Assembly: GCA_017432825.1 (NCBI GenBank)
Contig: JAFRIJ010000007.1
Coordinates: 21,575 to 85,574 of the forward strand
Length of the DNA: 64,000 nucleotides
Reading direction: 5' to 3'
Source: Bacilli bacterium
GTDB taxonomy: Bacteria; Bacillota_I; Bacilli_A; RF39; UBA660
Shown: positions 8,604 to 17,729 of the stretch, piece by piece
Layout: each line of letters begins with the position of its first letter
Position numbering within the stretch: the first letter of the stretch is position 1
Program-made: the position numbers and the translations under genes
Notes under the pieces: model-generated
Told to the model about the DNA's origin: nothing
Seen by the model: only the letters and a program-made list of their open reading frames with translations
Database searches by the model: none

Positions 8604-10017
8604 CTACTACAACACCATCCATACTCCAAGTTTTAACATCAGTAATCTTTACCTTAACAATAGAACCAACATATTTCTTATCACAAGATACATTAACTAA
8701 CTTCATAGTATCAGTATAACCCATATATTTGCCATTCTTATCAGATTCACCTTCAATTAAAACATCTACTATCTTATTCTTATATTTCTTATTATTCAAT
8801 AACGCATATTTATTAACAAGCTTATTTAATTTAGAAAGCCTATCTTTCTTTTCTTCTAAAGTAGTATCATCCTTCATATTACTAGCAGGAGTCCCTTCCC
8901 TAGGAGAATAAATAAAAGTATATGCTAAATCAAACTTTAATTCATTAACTACATCCAAAGTTTCTTTAAAATCTTTTGAAGTTTCACCAGGGAAACCCAC
9001 TATAATATCAGTACTTATACTACAATTAGGCATATATTCCCTTAATTTATTAAATAAAGTAATATATTCTTCTTTAGTATATCTTCTATTCATTAATTTT
9101 AATATCCTATTAGATCCACTCTGAATAGGCAAATGAATATATGGCATAATATTATCACATTTACTAATAACATTAATCATCTCTTCCGTAAAATCCCAAG
9201 GATGACTAGTAACAAATCTAATCCTAGGAATATTAGTTTTACTAACATCCTCTAACAAATTAGCCATATTATAATTAATATCTAAATCCTTACCATAAGC
9301 ATTAACATTTTGACCAAGTAATGTAACTTCTTTATATCCAGATTTAACTAATTCATTAACCTCATTTATAATATCTTCAGGTAATCTACTTCTTTGTTTA
9401 CCCCTAGTATAAGGAACAATACAATAAGTACAAAACTTATCACAACCATACATAATATTAACCCAAGCCTTATACTTAGAATCTCTCTTAACAGGAATAC
9501 CTTCTATAATATCCCCCTCAATACTAAATACCTCTATCTCTTGCTTCTTGTTATTAACTAATTCTTCCATATATAAAGGTAGTTTATGAATATTATGAGT
9601 ACCCATAACAATATCTACCCACTTATAATTATCTTTTAACTCCTTACTAATCCCCTCTTCTTGCGCCATACAACCACAAAAAATAGTAATAATATCAGGT
9701 CTTATTTCTCTCAAATGCTTTATTCTACCTAACATACCCATAACCTTATTATGAGCATTCTCCCTAATAGCACAAGTATTAATAACAATAACATCCGCCT
9801 TATCCATATCATCTACTCTAGTATATTTCATATCTTCCATAATAGCACCAATATTCTCACTATCATGTACATTCATCTGACAACCATAAGTTAAAATATG
9901 ATAATACTTATTCCTACCAATATCTTTAACACTACTAGGAACTACATAATCATCTCTCTTAATAATAGACTTATCCTTAGTTCTAACTCTAGCATCACTT
10001 AAATTAGGTAAATTCAT
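8596..10017 (-). CDS. miaB: tRNA-2-methylthio-N6-dimethylallyladenosine synthase MiaB
   Basis: MiaB is a radical SAM enzyme with two iron-sulphur clusters that adds a methylthio group to i6A37 in tRNAs. The 473-residue product shows the UPF0004 domain with Cys46 (YGCQMN), Cys82 (INTCAIREN) and a Cys pair at 114/116, the radical SAM CxxxCxxC at 192-199 (GCDKFCTYC) followed by PYTRGKQRSR typical of MiaB, and a C-terminal TRAM domain. The ATG has an AGGAAGTG site. It sits in an operon with lepA upstream and the YmcA-like gene downstream. Confidence 0.96.
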   Translation of the reverse strand: MNLPNLSDARVRTKDKSIIKRDDYVVPSSVKDIGRNKYYHILTYGCQMNVHDSENIGAIMEDMKYTRVDDMDKADVIVINTCAIRENAHNKVMGMLGRIKHLREIRPDIITIFCGCMAQEEGISKELKDNYKWVDIVMGTHNIHKLPLYMEELVNNKKQEIEVFSIEGDIIEGIPVKRDSKYKAWVNIMYGCDKFCTYCIVPYTRGKQRSRLPEDIINEVNELVKSGYKEVTLLGQNVNAYGKDLDINYNMANLLEDVSKTNIPRIRFVTSHPWDFTEEMINVISKCDNIMPYIHLPIQSGSNRILKLMNRRYTKEEYITLFNKLREYMPNCSISTDIIVGFPGETSKDFKETLDVVNELKFDLAYTFIYSPREGTPASNMKDDTTLEEKKDRLSKLNKLVNKYALLNNKKYKNKIVDVLIEGESDKNGKYMGYTDTMKLVNVSCDKKYVGSIVKVKITDVKTWSMDGVVVDD

Positions 10018-10028
10018 AATACCACTTC

Positions 10029-11786
10029 CTAATATCTACTTCTAATCTTGACCAAACTCTTACATAAAGTTTCTATATCTTTATTATTTTCTTTCTTATA
10101 ATTAAGTTCTTCTGCTAAGACTCCTGTCTTATTATACCACTCATCTATAGAATCCGTATCATTATTTTTACAAAAAATAAACTTATCAGTTAAATACTGA
10201 TTATATAAAGAAGAATATTTCCATAAAGGATCTGTAGAAGAAGAATAACAGTCAAAATCAAAAAAACTCTTAGGTTCATTAGATAACTTAATATCAAAAA
10301 AACTCTTCTTCATATCCTTAACTAAATAATCATATTTAATAAAACTATCATTCCTACTAACAACATCATAAAATTTAAAATAATCTTCTTCTCTAAAATA
10401 ACTATATTTATATAAATAAGGAATTTCCCTATCTTTAAAATACTTAGCAACCAAATAATTAATATTACGCATAACAAAACTAACAATATCCTTAGAAATA
10501 TCATTATTACCATTAACTAATCTCTTATAATAATTAATATCCTTTAAAGCCCTATCAACATCAATACCATTACTACTATTTAAAGAAAAAACAGTTAAAT
10601 ACCTAATCATATTACCAAAATCATCATTACGATTATCCCTAATAATATAATCTATATCCTCATAACTATAATTATTTCCAACCTTAATATTAGTTCTAGT
10701 AATCTTAAAAGTATCAGGAATAATATTCATATCCTTATCAACCTTAACACTATAACTAACAGCATTCCTATAATTATTTTTAGATAAAGAACAATTATTA
10801 ATAGTTAAATCATTAGGAAGCATTGGAATTAAATTATCAAATACATATAAAGATTTATATCTATTCCTAGCTTCCTTATTAATATCAGAATCAAAACTAA
10901 CTAAAGCAGGAATAAAACTAACATGAACATATAAAGTATAAGTATTATCCTTATTCTTCTTAAAATATATAGCGTCATCTCTCTTCATAGTATTATTACT
11001 ATCAATAGTAATAGCTCTTTGTTTTAAATTAGGAATACTATCATCATTATATATAACACCAACACCCTCATATTTATAAGGAAAAGATGACTTAACATTA
11101 AATCTATCTAGAAGCACATCATCATTAATATCTACTCCACTAACTAAATCATATAAACTATCAGTATATTCAGAATGAACCTTTAATTCATCAAGAATAA
11201 CTAGATACTTATCTTTATTTTTAGTTAGTAAATTATTACTAATCTTAGAAAGTAACAATATAACTACCCTATAATAATATTTCTTTAATTCCCTATCTTT
11301 TAAATTAAATTTATCAAGTAAAGTAACAATAATATTATCAAAATACTCAGTATTAAAAAAAGAGCTATGAGTATCATTCAAAAACTTTTTAAGTCTTCTA
11401 ATATTTTTATCTTCATATATTAAATAATTTAAAGTATTAGACATATCTTCTCTATATTTAAAAGTATTCTCATAGTATATTTCATCTAATAATTTATTAA
11501 TCTTTAAAATAACCTCACCATTATCAATCATATTCTTTAAATCTAAAAAATTAAATACAATACTATCTAATTTTTCTTTATTAAAAATAGTAATATTATT
11601 CTTAATAAAAGACATCAAATTATCTATCTTATACAAATTCTTTTTATTATTACCATTAATAATATTTAATAAAACACCAAAATAATTATCAATAATATTA
11701 TCAAAATCATACAAAAATAAACTCTTTAATTTATCATTATTAATCTTATCTCGTAAAAGTATCTTCCTATATTCATTGTTACTCAT
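10029..11786 (-). CDS. Degenerate RNase II/R-like (RNB domain) protein
   Basis: The 585-residue protein has about 240 residues of Lys/Asn-rich helical N-terminal sequence and then an RNB-like domain. The segment IDSNNTMKRDDA (residues 261-272) aligns with the RNase II active site IDSASTEDMDDA, and IPMLPNDLTINNCSL (320-334) with the following conserved block. Compared with true RNase II, one catalytic Asp (Asp207 of E. coli) is Lys268 here, and the catalytic Arg motif SPIRRY reads DPLWKY (519-524). No S1 or cold-shock domain is clear. It is probably not an active exonuclease; an RNA-binding role is inference. Located between lepA and miaB with 7- and 11-base gaps. Confidence 0.7.
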   Translation of the reverse strand: MSNNEYRKILLRDKINNDKLKSLFLYDFDNIIDNYFGVLLNIINGNNKKNLYKIDNLMSFIKNNITIFNKEKLDSIVFNFLDLKNMIDNGEVILKINKLLDEIYYENTFKYREDMSNTLNYLIYEDKNIRRLKKFLNDTHSSFFNTEYFDNIIVTLLDKFNLKDRELKKYYYRVVILLLSKISNNLLTKNKDKYLVILDELKVHSEYTDSLYDLVSGVDINDDVLLDRFNVKSSFPYKYEGVGVIYNDDSIPNLKQRAITIDSNNTMKRDDAIYFKKNKDNTYTLYVHVSFIPALVSFDSDINKEARNRYKSLYVFDNLIPMLPNDLTINNCSLSKNNYRNAVSYSVKVDKDMNIIPDTFKITRTNIKVGNNYSYEDIDYIIRDNRNDDFGNMIRYLTVFSLNSSNGIDVDRALKDINYYKRLVNGNNDISKDIVSFVMRNINYLVAKYFKDREIPYLYKYSYFREEDYFKFYDVVSRNDSFIKYDYLVKDMKKSFFDIKLSNEPKSFFDFDCYSSSTDPLWKYSSLYNQYLTDKFIFCKNNDTDSIDEWYNKTGVLAEELNYKKENNKDIETLCKSLVKIRSRY

Positions 11787-11793
11787 AATCTAC

Positions 11794-13587
11794 TTATCTC
11801 TCTTCTATCTCTTCAGTCTTTAAAACCGCTAAAAAAGCTTCATTAGGAACATCTACATGTCCAATCTGTTTCATCTTCTTTTTACCCTCTTTTTGCTTAT
11901 CCAATAGCTTTCTCTTTCTAGTAATATCTCCACCATAACACTTTGCTAAAACATTTTTACGCATAGCTTTAATATCTGCTCTAGCAATAACCTTACTGCC
12001 AATTACAGCTTGAATAGGTACTTCAAACATCTGTCTAGGAATTAATTTTTTCAAATTATCAACAACAACCCTTCCCCTACTATAAGCAAAATCTCTATGA
12101 ACAATTATAGACAAAGCATCAACAACTTCACCATTAAGAAGTATATCCATCTTTACTAAATCACTTTCTCTATAACCAATAACATCATAATCCATAGATG
12201 CATAACCACGAGTAGTAGACTTTAACTTATCAAAAAAATCATAAACTATCTCAGATAAAGGAATTTCATAATGAATATTAACCCTACTACTATCAATATA
12301 ATCCATAGAAATAAAAGTACCTCTCTTATTCTGACATAATTCCATAATACTACCAACATAAATATTAGGAACAAAAATATTAGTAGTAACATAAGGCTCT
12401 TTAATATATTTAATTTTAACTCTTTCTGGAAACATAGAAGGATTATCCACATATATAACACTATCATCCGTTAAGGTAATTTCATATATAACAGAAGGAG
12501 AAGTAGTAACCAAATCAATATTAAATTCTCTTTCAATCCTAGTAGCTATAATATCCATATGTAATAATCCCAAAAAACCAACCCTAAATCCAAAACCTAA
12601 AGTAGAAGAAGTTTCAGTTTCAAAAGTTAAAGAAGCATCATTAACCTTTAATTTTTCTAAAGCTTCCCTCAAATTAGGATATTTCTTAGAATCAATAGGA
12701 TAAATACCACAATATACCATAGGTTTCATCTTCTTATATCCAGGTAAAGCCTCTTTACAAGGATTATCAGCTAAAGTAATAGTATCACCAACATTAACAT
12801 CACTAATACTCTTAATACTAGCACAAACATACCCTACCTCACCACAAGATAATTCATTAACTATCTTAGTATTAGGAGTATGATATCCTAACTCATTAAC
12901 ATCATATACACTATCAGTAGTAAACATTTTAATCTTACTATTATTATAAATAGTACCAGACATAACCCTAATTAAAGAAACAACACCCTTATAAGAATCA
13001 AAATAACTATCAAATATCAAACACTTTAATTCACTATCATCATACCTAGGACAAGGTATTCTCTCAACAATAGCATCCAATAAATCATATATACCTTCCC
13101 CCGTTTTAGCACTAGTTAAAATAATCTCATCATCTTTAAAACCAAAAGTATCACATAACTCTTTTTTTCTTAAAGAAGGATCAGCATTAGGCAAATCAAT
13201 CTTATTAATAACAGGAATAATCTCCAAATTATTCTCCATAGCTAAATATACATTAGCTAAAGTCTGAGCTTCTATTCCTTGAGTAGCATCTACAACAAGA
13301 ATTGCCCCCTCACAAGCAGCAAGAGACCTAGATACCTCATAAGTAAAATCAACATGACCTGGTGTATCTATTAAATTAAGAACATAATCTTTATAATTAA
13401 TCCTAACAGCATTTAACTTAATAGTAATACCTCTTTCCCTTTCTAATTCCATATTATCTAACATCTGCTCTTTCAATTCCCTCTTATCTACAGAATTAGT
13501 ATATTCAAGTATTCTATCAGCTAAAGTACTCTTACCATGATCAATATGAGCTATAATACTAAAATTTCTAATCTTCTTAATATCCAT
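11794..13587 (-). CDS. lepA: Elongation factor 4 (LepA) GTPase
   Basis: LepA is a ribosome-associated GTPase that acts on elongation or initiation complexes. The product of about 597 residues has the P-loop AHIDHGKST at residues 13-21, DTPGH and NKID GTPase motifs, and the LepA-specific C-terminal block ending in [15 protein letters not shown]. The ATG at 13587 is chosen because GAGGA stands 8 bases before it; an in-frame TTG five codons upstream lacks a site. It opens an operon with the RNB-like gene, miaB and the YmcA-like gene. Confidence 0.97.
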   Translation of the reverse strand: MDIKKIRNFSIIAHIDHGKSTLADRILEYTNSVDKRELKEQMLDNMELERERGITIKLNAVRINYKDYVLNLIDTPGHVDFTYEVSRSLAACEGAILVVDATQGIEAQTLANVYLAMENNLEIIPVINKIDLPNADPSLRKKELCDTFGFKDDEIILTSAKTGEGIYDLLDAIVERIPCPRYDDSELKCLIFDSYFDSYKGVVSLIRVMSGTIYNNSKIKMFTTDSVYDVNELGYHTPNTKIVNELSCGEVGYVCASIKSISDVNVGDTITLADNPCKEALPGYKKMKPMVYCGIYPIDSKKYPNLREALEKLKVNDASLTFETETSSTLGFGFRVGFLGLLHMDIIATRIEREFNIDLVTTSPSVIYEITLTDDSVIYVDNPSMFPERVKIKYIKEPYVTTNIFVPNIYVGSIMELCQNKRGTFISMDYIDSSRVNIHYEIPLSEIVYDFFDKLKSTTRGYASMDYDVIGYRESDLVKMDILLNGEVVDALSIIVHRDFAYSRGRVVVDNLKKLIPRQMFEVPIQAVIGSKVIARADIKAMRKNVLAKCYGGDITRKRKLLDKQKEGKKKMKQIGHVDVPNEAFLAVLKTEEIEER

Positions 13588-13607
13588 AACACCAGTCCTC
13601 AAAAAAA

Positions 13608-13636
13608 ATTATAACAAACGAGAGTAAAAAAAACAA
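13608..13636 (-). promoter_or_regulatory. Sigma-A-type promoter of the lepA operon
   Basis: On the minus strand TTGTTT and TATAAT hexamers are separated by exactly 17 bases, about 20 bases before the ATG. The -10 box is perfect and the -35 box matches four of six positions. Confidence 0.6.
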
Positions 13637-13668
13637 TTAAAATATCTAAATTAATTAACAATTCTTAA

Positions 13669-14586
13669 AAGGAAAATAAATATTTATCTCGAATAATAAT
13701 ATTAGAGGTGAAATAAATGAATTATTATAACGAAATAAAGAATGAATTAATAAATAATGAGATTACTAAAAGAGTTAAAAATTATTATATTAATAAAAGT
13801 GATTTAAATACTTATTATAATGTAGGTAAATTACTTGCTGATGCCGGAAAGCATTATGGGGAAGGTATAATAAAAAATTACTCTAAAAGATTAACTGAAG
13901 AATTAGGAAAAGGGTATACTCAAACAAGATTAAAATATTATAGAAGATTTTTTAATGTATTTTCAAAATGTCCGACACTGTCGGACGAATTAAGTTACTC
14001 ACATTATTGTGAAATAATATGGTATGATGAATTAAAAATGAATTATTATATTAATTTATCAATTAATCAAAAACTATCTGTAAGACAATTAAGAGAAAGA
14101 ATAAAAAGCAATGAATATGAAAGATTACCGAAAGATACAAAAGTTAAATTAATTAATAAAGAAGATAATAATATAGAAGATCTTGTAAAGAATCCTATTA
14201 TTATTCATAATAAGAATAATTATGATATTGTATCAGAGAAAATATTAAAGAAATTAATATTAGAAGATATTGAATCATTTATGAAAGAGTTAGGTAATTA
14301 TTATTCTTTTGTTGGTAGTGAATATAAAATAAAGATTGGTAATAGTTATAATTATATAGATTTATTATTATTTAATTATGAATATAATTGTTTTGTTGTT
14401 ATAGAGTTAAAGATAACTAGTTTAAAGAAAGAACATATAGGTCAAATAGAAATATATATGAATTATATTGATAATAATCTAAAAAAGATTAATATGGATA
14501 AGACTATAGGTATTATAATTGTTAAAAAAGATAATAGATATATTATGGAGTATTGTAGTGATAAGAGAATATTATCTAAAGAATAT
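13669..14586 (+). repeat. Inverted repeat arm 2 (YhcG gene plus 48-base leader)
   Basis: Counterpart, in opposite orientation, of about 5396-6313. The 48-base leader 13669-13716, including the ribosome site GAGGTGA, is identical to the other copy; the outer parts of the gene are near-identical and the central part is replaced. Confidence 0.9.
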
Positions 14587-14598
14587 ATAACAATATAA
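13717..14598 (+). CDS. YhcG-family (DUF1016) PDDEXK nuclease-domain protein, copy 2
   Basis: The 293-residue protein matches copy 1 at 5381-6265 almost residue for residue in 1-68 and 134-290 (DUF1016 N-terminus and nuclease core with YIDLLLF and VIELK). Residues about 69-133 differ: here the segment reads FSKCPTLSDELSYSHYCEI, a form common in the family, versus IEKGALLGHQLTWSHYREL in copy 1. This suggests a modular specificity segment, which is inference. Unlike neighbouring plus-strand genes, its plus strand has more G than C, so it seems recently placed on this strand. It is convergent with nrdG and shares its terminator. Confidence 0.85.
   Translation: MNYYNEIKNELINNEITKRVKNYYINKSDLNTYYNVGKLLADAGKHYGEGIIKNYSKRLTEELGKGYTQTRLKYYRRFFNVFSKCPTLSDELSYSHYCEIIWYDELKMNYYINLSINQKLSVRQLRERIKSNEYERLPKDTKVKLINKEDNNIEDLVKNPIIIHNKNNYDIVSEKILKKLILEDIESFMKELGNYYSFVGSEYKIKIGNSYNYIDLLLFNYEYNCFVVIELKITSLKKEHIGQIEIYMNYIDNNLKKINMDKTIGIIIVKKDNRYIMEYCSDKRILSKEYITI
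13970..13986. repeat. GC-rich palindrome inside YhcG copy 2
   Basis: Arms GTCCGACA and TGTCGGAC around a single C form a perfect 8-base inverted repeat within the reading frame, encoding CPTLSD. It occupies the same codon region as the unrelated palindrome in copy 1 (5995-6013). Confidence 0.9.
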
Positions 14599-14630
14599 AA
14601 GATTCTTATACAAACATATAAGAATCTTTT
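14597..14630. terminator. Bidirectional terminator between YhcG copy 2 and nrdG
   Basis: Arms AAAAGATTCTTATA and TATAAGAATCTTTT with a CAAACA loop form a 14-base stem, with T-runs on both strands. It serves the two convergent genes and overlaps the nrdG stop codon. Confidence 0.85.
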
Positions 14631-15169
14631 CTTCCTTTTTTATTAACAATATTATTATCAAATTTAGTTACTAATACTACTTTATCAGTATCTAAACTCT
14701 TTTTAACGTCAATTAATCTTTGATTTTTAGAACCTCTAAATATACAATCAAAACTTTTTTCTTCAAGAACAAATTTACCATCAACTAAAACATCTATATA
14801 TTTAAGAAATTCCATTATACTCTTTTTCTTTTTACCAAGTTTAAGCAACTCTTCATAAGTAAAGCCAGTATAACACCAAATATTATAACCTAATTTTTTA
14901 GAATACTTAGCAAGTTCTAAACAAGCTTCAGGCTGCATCATAGGATCTCCACCAGAAAAAGTAATACCTTGTTGACCTTCTAAATTATCAATTTGCATTT
15001 TTATCTCATCTATATCAATAACATATCCATCAGTAAAAGAATGTGTTTCAGGATTATGACACCCCTTACAATTATGAGGACATCCCTGTGTCCAAATAAC
15101 ACTCCTAATACCTTCACCATCAACAATACTATCACTTTGTATAACTGGAGACGCCAATCTAATTTCCAT
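14606..15169 (-). CDS. nrdG: Anaerobic ribonucleotide reductase activating protein NrdG
   Basis: NrdG is the radical SAM activase that installs the glycyl radical on the class III ribonucleotide reductase. The 187-residue product has the N-terminal CxxxCxxC cluster motif in GCPHNCKGCHNPETH (residues 30-44) and the SAM-binding FSGGDPM block near 73-79. It starts just 2 bases after the stop of the small glycyl-radical gene and belongs to the nrdD operon. Length is typical. The function follows from motif and operon. Confidence 0.95.
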   Translation of the reverse strand: MEIRLASPVIQSDSIVDGEGIRSVIWTQGCPHNCKGCHNPETHSFTDGYVIDIDEIKMQIDNLEGQQGITFSGGDPMMQPEACLELAKYSKKLGYNIWCYTGFTYEELLKLGKKKKSIMEFLKYIDVLVDGKFVLEEKSFDCIFRGSKNQRLIDVKKSLDTDKVVLVTKFDNNIVNKKGRKDSYMFV

Positions 15170-15171
15170 AA

Positions 15172-15345
15172 TTATTTTTTATCTACAATGCCTTCAAGAC
15201 CATGTTTAACTCTATCACGTTCTTCAGCTCTCTTACCATTATTAAATCTATCAACAGTACCTACTAAATATCCAGTAATTCTCCTGATTCTTTCAAAACC
15301 TACACCCTCACCAATTGTTTTAACTTCTCTTTCTTCACTTTTCAT
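15172..15345 (-). CDS. Separate C-terminal glycyl-radical piece of anaerobic ribonucleotide reductase
   Basis: This 57-residue frame has a perfect AAAGGAGA ribosome site before its ATG. Its sequence from residue 16, GFERIRRITGYLVG, and then KRAEERDRVKHG matches the C-terminal end of one-piece NrdD proteins (RRVCGYLG...GKQEEVKRRVKHL in E. coli), which contains the glycyl-radical glycine. The 767-residue gene upstream ends before this block. So the radical-bearing segment seems to be made as its own polypeptide, which must dock with the large subunit. A recent frameshift is unlikely because of the 24-base gap, fresh start and strong ribosome site. Gene was too short for routine calling. Confidence 0.8.
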   Translation of the reverse strand: MKSEEREVKTIGEGVGFERIRRITGYLVGTVDRFNNGKRAEERDRVKHGLEGIVDKK

Positions 15346-15369
15346 AATAAAATCTCCTTTACTCTTTAT

Positions 15370-17673
15370 TTAACAATTACAACTTTTTTTATATTCGTTA
15401 ACAACCTCAATTGGAACCCCTTCATTAGCGCGTCTTCCACATCCAGGACATACATCACCAATAATACCTACATATCCACAAACAGGATCTCTATCAACAG
15501 GATGATTTATAGCAGCATATCCCATATTGTTTTCTTTCATAAGTCTAATAATCTTTTCAAAAGCATCTAAATTCTTAGTTGTATCTCCATCTAACTCAAT
15601 ATAACTAATATGACCAGCATTAGTTAATTCATGGAATGGAGCTTCTTTCTTTATCTTATCAACAATAGAAATATTATAATATACAGGAACATGGAATGAA
15701 TTAGTATAATATTCTCTATCAGTTACGCCTTTAATTCTTCCGTATATAGCCTTATCTATATTAACAAATCTACCAGATAATCCTTCAGCAGGTGTAGCTA
15801 AACAAGTAAAGTTAAGATTATATTTTTCTGCATATTCATCACATTTTTTTCTCATAAACTTAACAATCTTTAATCCTAACTTCTCTGCTTCCTCAGATTC
15901 ACCATGATGTTTACCAGTTAAAGCCTTTAAACATTCAGCAAGTCCTATAAATCCAATACTTAAAGTTCCATGCTTTAATATTTTTCTCAATCTATCATTA
16001 GGTTTTAACTTCTCAGAATCTAACCAAACACCTTGTTCTAACAAGAATGGAAAGTTATATAGTCTCTTACTACATTGAATTTCAAATCTTTCTAACAACT
16101 GATCTCTAACATCATCCATTATAGATTCTAATTCATCAAAGAATCCCTTCATATCAGCCTTTTCATTTGTAACAATACCATGCTTAATACCAATTCTCGG
16201 TAAATTAATCGAAGTAAATGATAAATTACCTCTACCAGGAGTAACAGCTTTAGATGGATCTGCTACATTACCAATAACCCTAGTCCTACATCCCATATAA
16301 CAAACTTCAGTATTATAATCTCCCTTATAATAAGCTTTATTATATGGTGAATCCATAAATGAAAAATTAGGAAATAATCTCTTAGCAGAAACCTTACAAG
16401 ACAACTTAAACAAGTCGTAGTTAGGATCTCCAGGATTATAATTAACACCCTCTTTTACCTTAAATATAGATATAGGGAATATTGGAGTCTCATTCTTACC
16501 TAAACCAGCATCAACTGATAATAAGTAATTCTTCATAACCATTCTACCCTCAGGAGAAGTATCAGTACCAAAATTAATTGAAGAAAATGGTACTTGCGCT
16601 CCTGCTCTAGAATGCATAGTATTTAAATTATGTACAAAAGCTTCCATAGCTTGATAAGTAGCTCTATCAGTCTTAGATAAAGCAATATCATAAGCCTTCT
16701 CAAATATTCTTCTTACTTCAGTACTTTCTTTATAATAACCATCAAATAAATTAATATCTACTTCTATAGAATCCAATTTATCTACATCTTTAACCAATTT
16801 ATCAAAATTAACAAAACTAATAAAATCAGTAAATTCTAACAACTCATACAAAGCTTGTTTAAACTCTTTCTTAAAAGTTTTCAAAACACCAGGAGCCATA
16901 TAATAATCAAAAGCAGGAATACTTTGGCCACCATGCTGATCATTCTGATTAGATTGAATAGCAATAGCAGCTAAAGCACTATATGAATTAATAGATTGTG
17001 GTTCTCTCAAATGACCATGTCCAGTAGAAAAACCACCCTTAAATAACTTATTTAAATCAATTTGCATACAAGTAGTAGTACCCATAGCTAAGAAATCCAT
17101 ATCATGAATATGTATAGCACCATCATCATGTAAATCAGCAAATTTCTTTTTCATTAAATATGCTTTAGCAAATTCTTTACTAACAGTAGAACCATATTGT
17201 AACATAGTTCCCATAGCAGAATTACCATCTATATTAGCATTTTCTCTTTTAGCATCTTCTTCAAAAGCACTCTTAAGACCAAGTCCCTCTAAAGACTTTA
17301 AAAATTTATGCATTTTCTTTTCATCAGAAAATAATTCTCTTGATTTATCTCTTCTTATTCTATATTCAGAAAAAGCATTATAAACATCTTCATATTTATT
17401 TTTATTTAAAGATTCCTCAATCATATCTTGAATTTCTTCAATCTTAATTTTTTCAGCATCTTTATAATCTTTCTCTATTTTCTTAATAACTGCATGATAT
17501 ACCTTTTGTACATCCTTTTCGTTATATTTTTTTTCTTCATCTTCTGGCATAACACAAGCATCAAATGCTTTCTTTATAGCCATTGCAACTTTTGTAGTAT
17601 CAAAATCAACCTTTTTGCCATTCCTTTTTACTACTTTTAAATTTTCAAGTATAACTTCATTTAAACTACCCAT
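15370..17673 (-). CDS. nrdD: Anaerobic ribonucleoside-triphosphate reductase NrdD, large part
   Basis: NrdD reduces ribonucleoside triphosphates to deoxy forms without oxygen. The 767-residue product starts with an ATP-cone domain (VVKRNGKKVDFDTTKVAMAI, residues 14-33), followed by the ten-stranded barrel of the class III enzyme with typical blocks such as HIHDMDF and HGGQSIPAFDYYMAPGV. It ends with a zinc-type Cys region (CGY, CPGCG, CNC) and lacks the usual final RxxGYLG...RVKH block, which is encoded by the next small gene. The ATG has a GGAGAGG site. Operon order is nrdD, small glycyl gene, nrdG. Confidence 0.93.
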   Translation of the reverse strand: MGSLNEVILENLKVVKRNGKKVDFDTTKVAMAIKKAFDACVMPEDEEKKYNEKDVQKVYHAVIKKIEKDYKDAEKIKIEEIQDMIEESLNKNKYEDVYNAFSEYRIRRDKSRELFSDEKKMHKFLKSLEGLGLKSAFEEDAKRENANIDGNSAMGTMLQYGSTVSKEFAKAYLMKKKFADLHDDGAIHIHDMDFLAMGTTTCMQIDLNKLFKGGFSTGHGHLREPQSINSYSALAAIAIQSNQNDQHGGQSIPAFDYYMAPGVLKTFKKEFKQALYELLEFTDFISFVNFDKLVKDVDKLDSIEVDINLFDGYYKESTEVRRIFEKAYDIALSKTDRATYQAMEAFVHNLNTMHSRAGAQVPFSSINFGTDTSPEGRMVMKNYLLSVDAGLGKNETPIFPISIFKVKEGVNYNPGDPNYDLFKLSCKVSAKRLFPNFSFMDSPYNKAYYKGDYNTEVCYMGCRTRVIGNVADPSKAVTPGRGNLSFTSINLPRIGIKHGIVTNEKADMKGFFDELESIMDDVRDQLLERFEIQCSKRLYNFPFLLEQGVWLDSEKLKPNDRLRKILKHGTLSIGFIGLAECLKALTGKHHGESEEAEKLGLKIVKFMRKKCDEYAEKYNLNFTCLATPAEGLSGRFVNIDKAIYGRIKGVTDREYYTNSFHVPVYYNISIVDKIKKEAPFHELTNAGHISYIELDGDTTKNLDAFEKIIRLMKENNMGYAAINHPVDRDPVCGYVGIIGDVCPGCGRRANEGVPIEVVNEYKKSCNC

Positions 17674-17700
17674 TGTTTTCCTCTCCTATCATTCAAACAT

Positions 17701-17729
17701 ATTATACTAATATAAAAAATCAATGTCAA
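17701..17729 (-). promoter_or_regulatory. Consensus sigma-A promoter of the nrd operon
   Basis: On the minus strand a perfect TTGACA and a perfect TATAAT are separated by 17 bases, 28 bases before the nrdD start codon. No clear NrdR box is seen beside it. Confidence 0.85.

Noticed and set aside
15346..15369. Idea that nrdD is frameshifted just before its C-terminus
   Set aside because: There is a clean stop, a 24-base gap, a perfect ribosome site and a new ATG, so a split gene is the simpler reading.
14993..15373. 126-codon plus-strand frame over nrdG and the small nrd gene
   Set aside because: Antisense shadow of two supported minus-strand genes.
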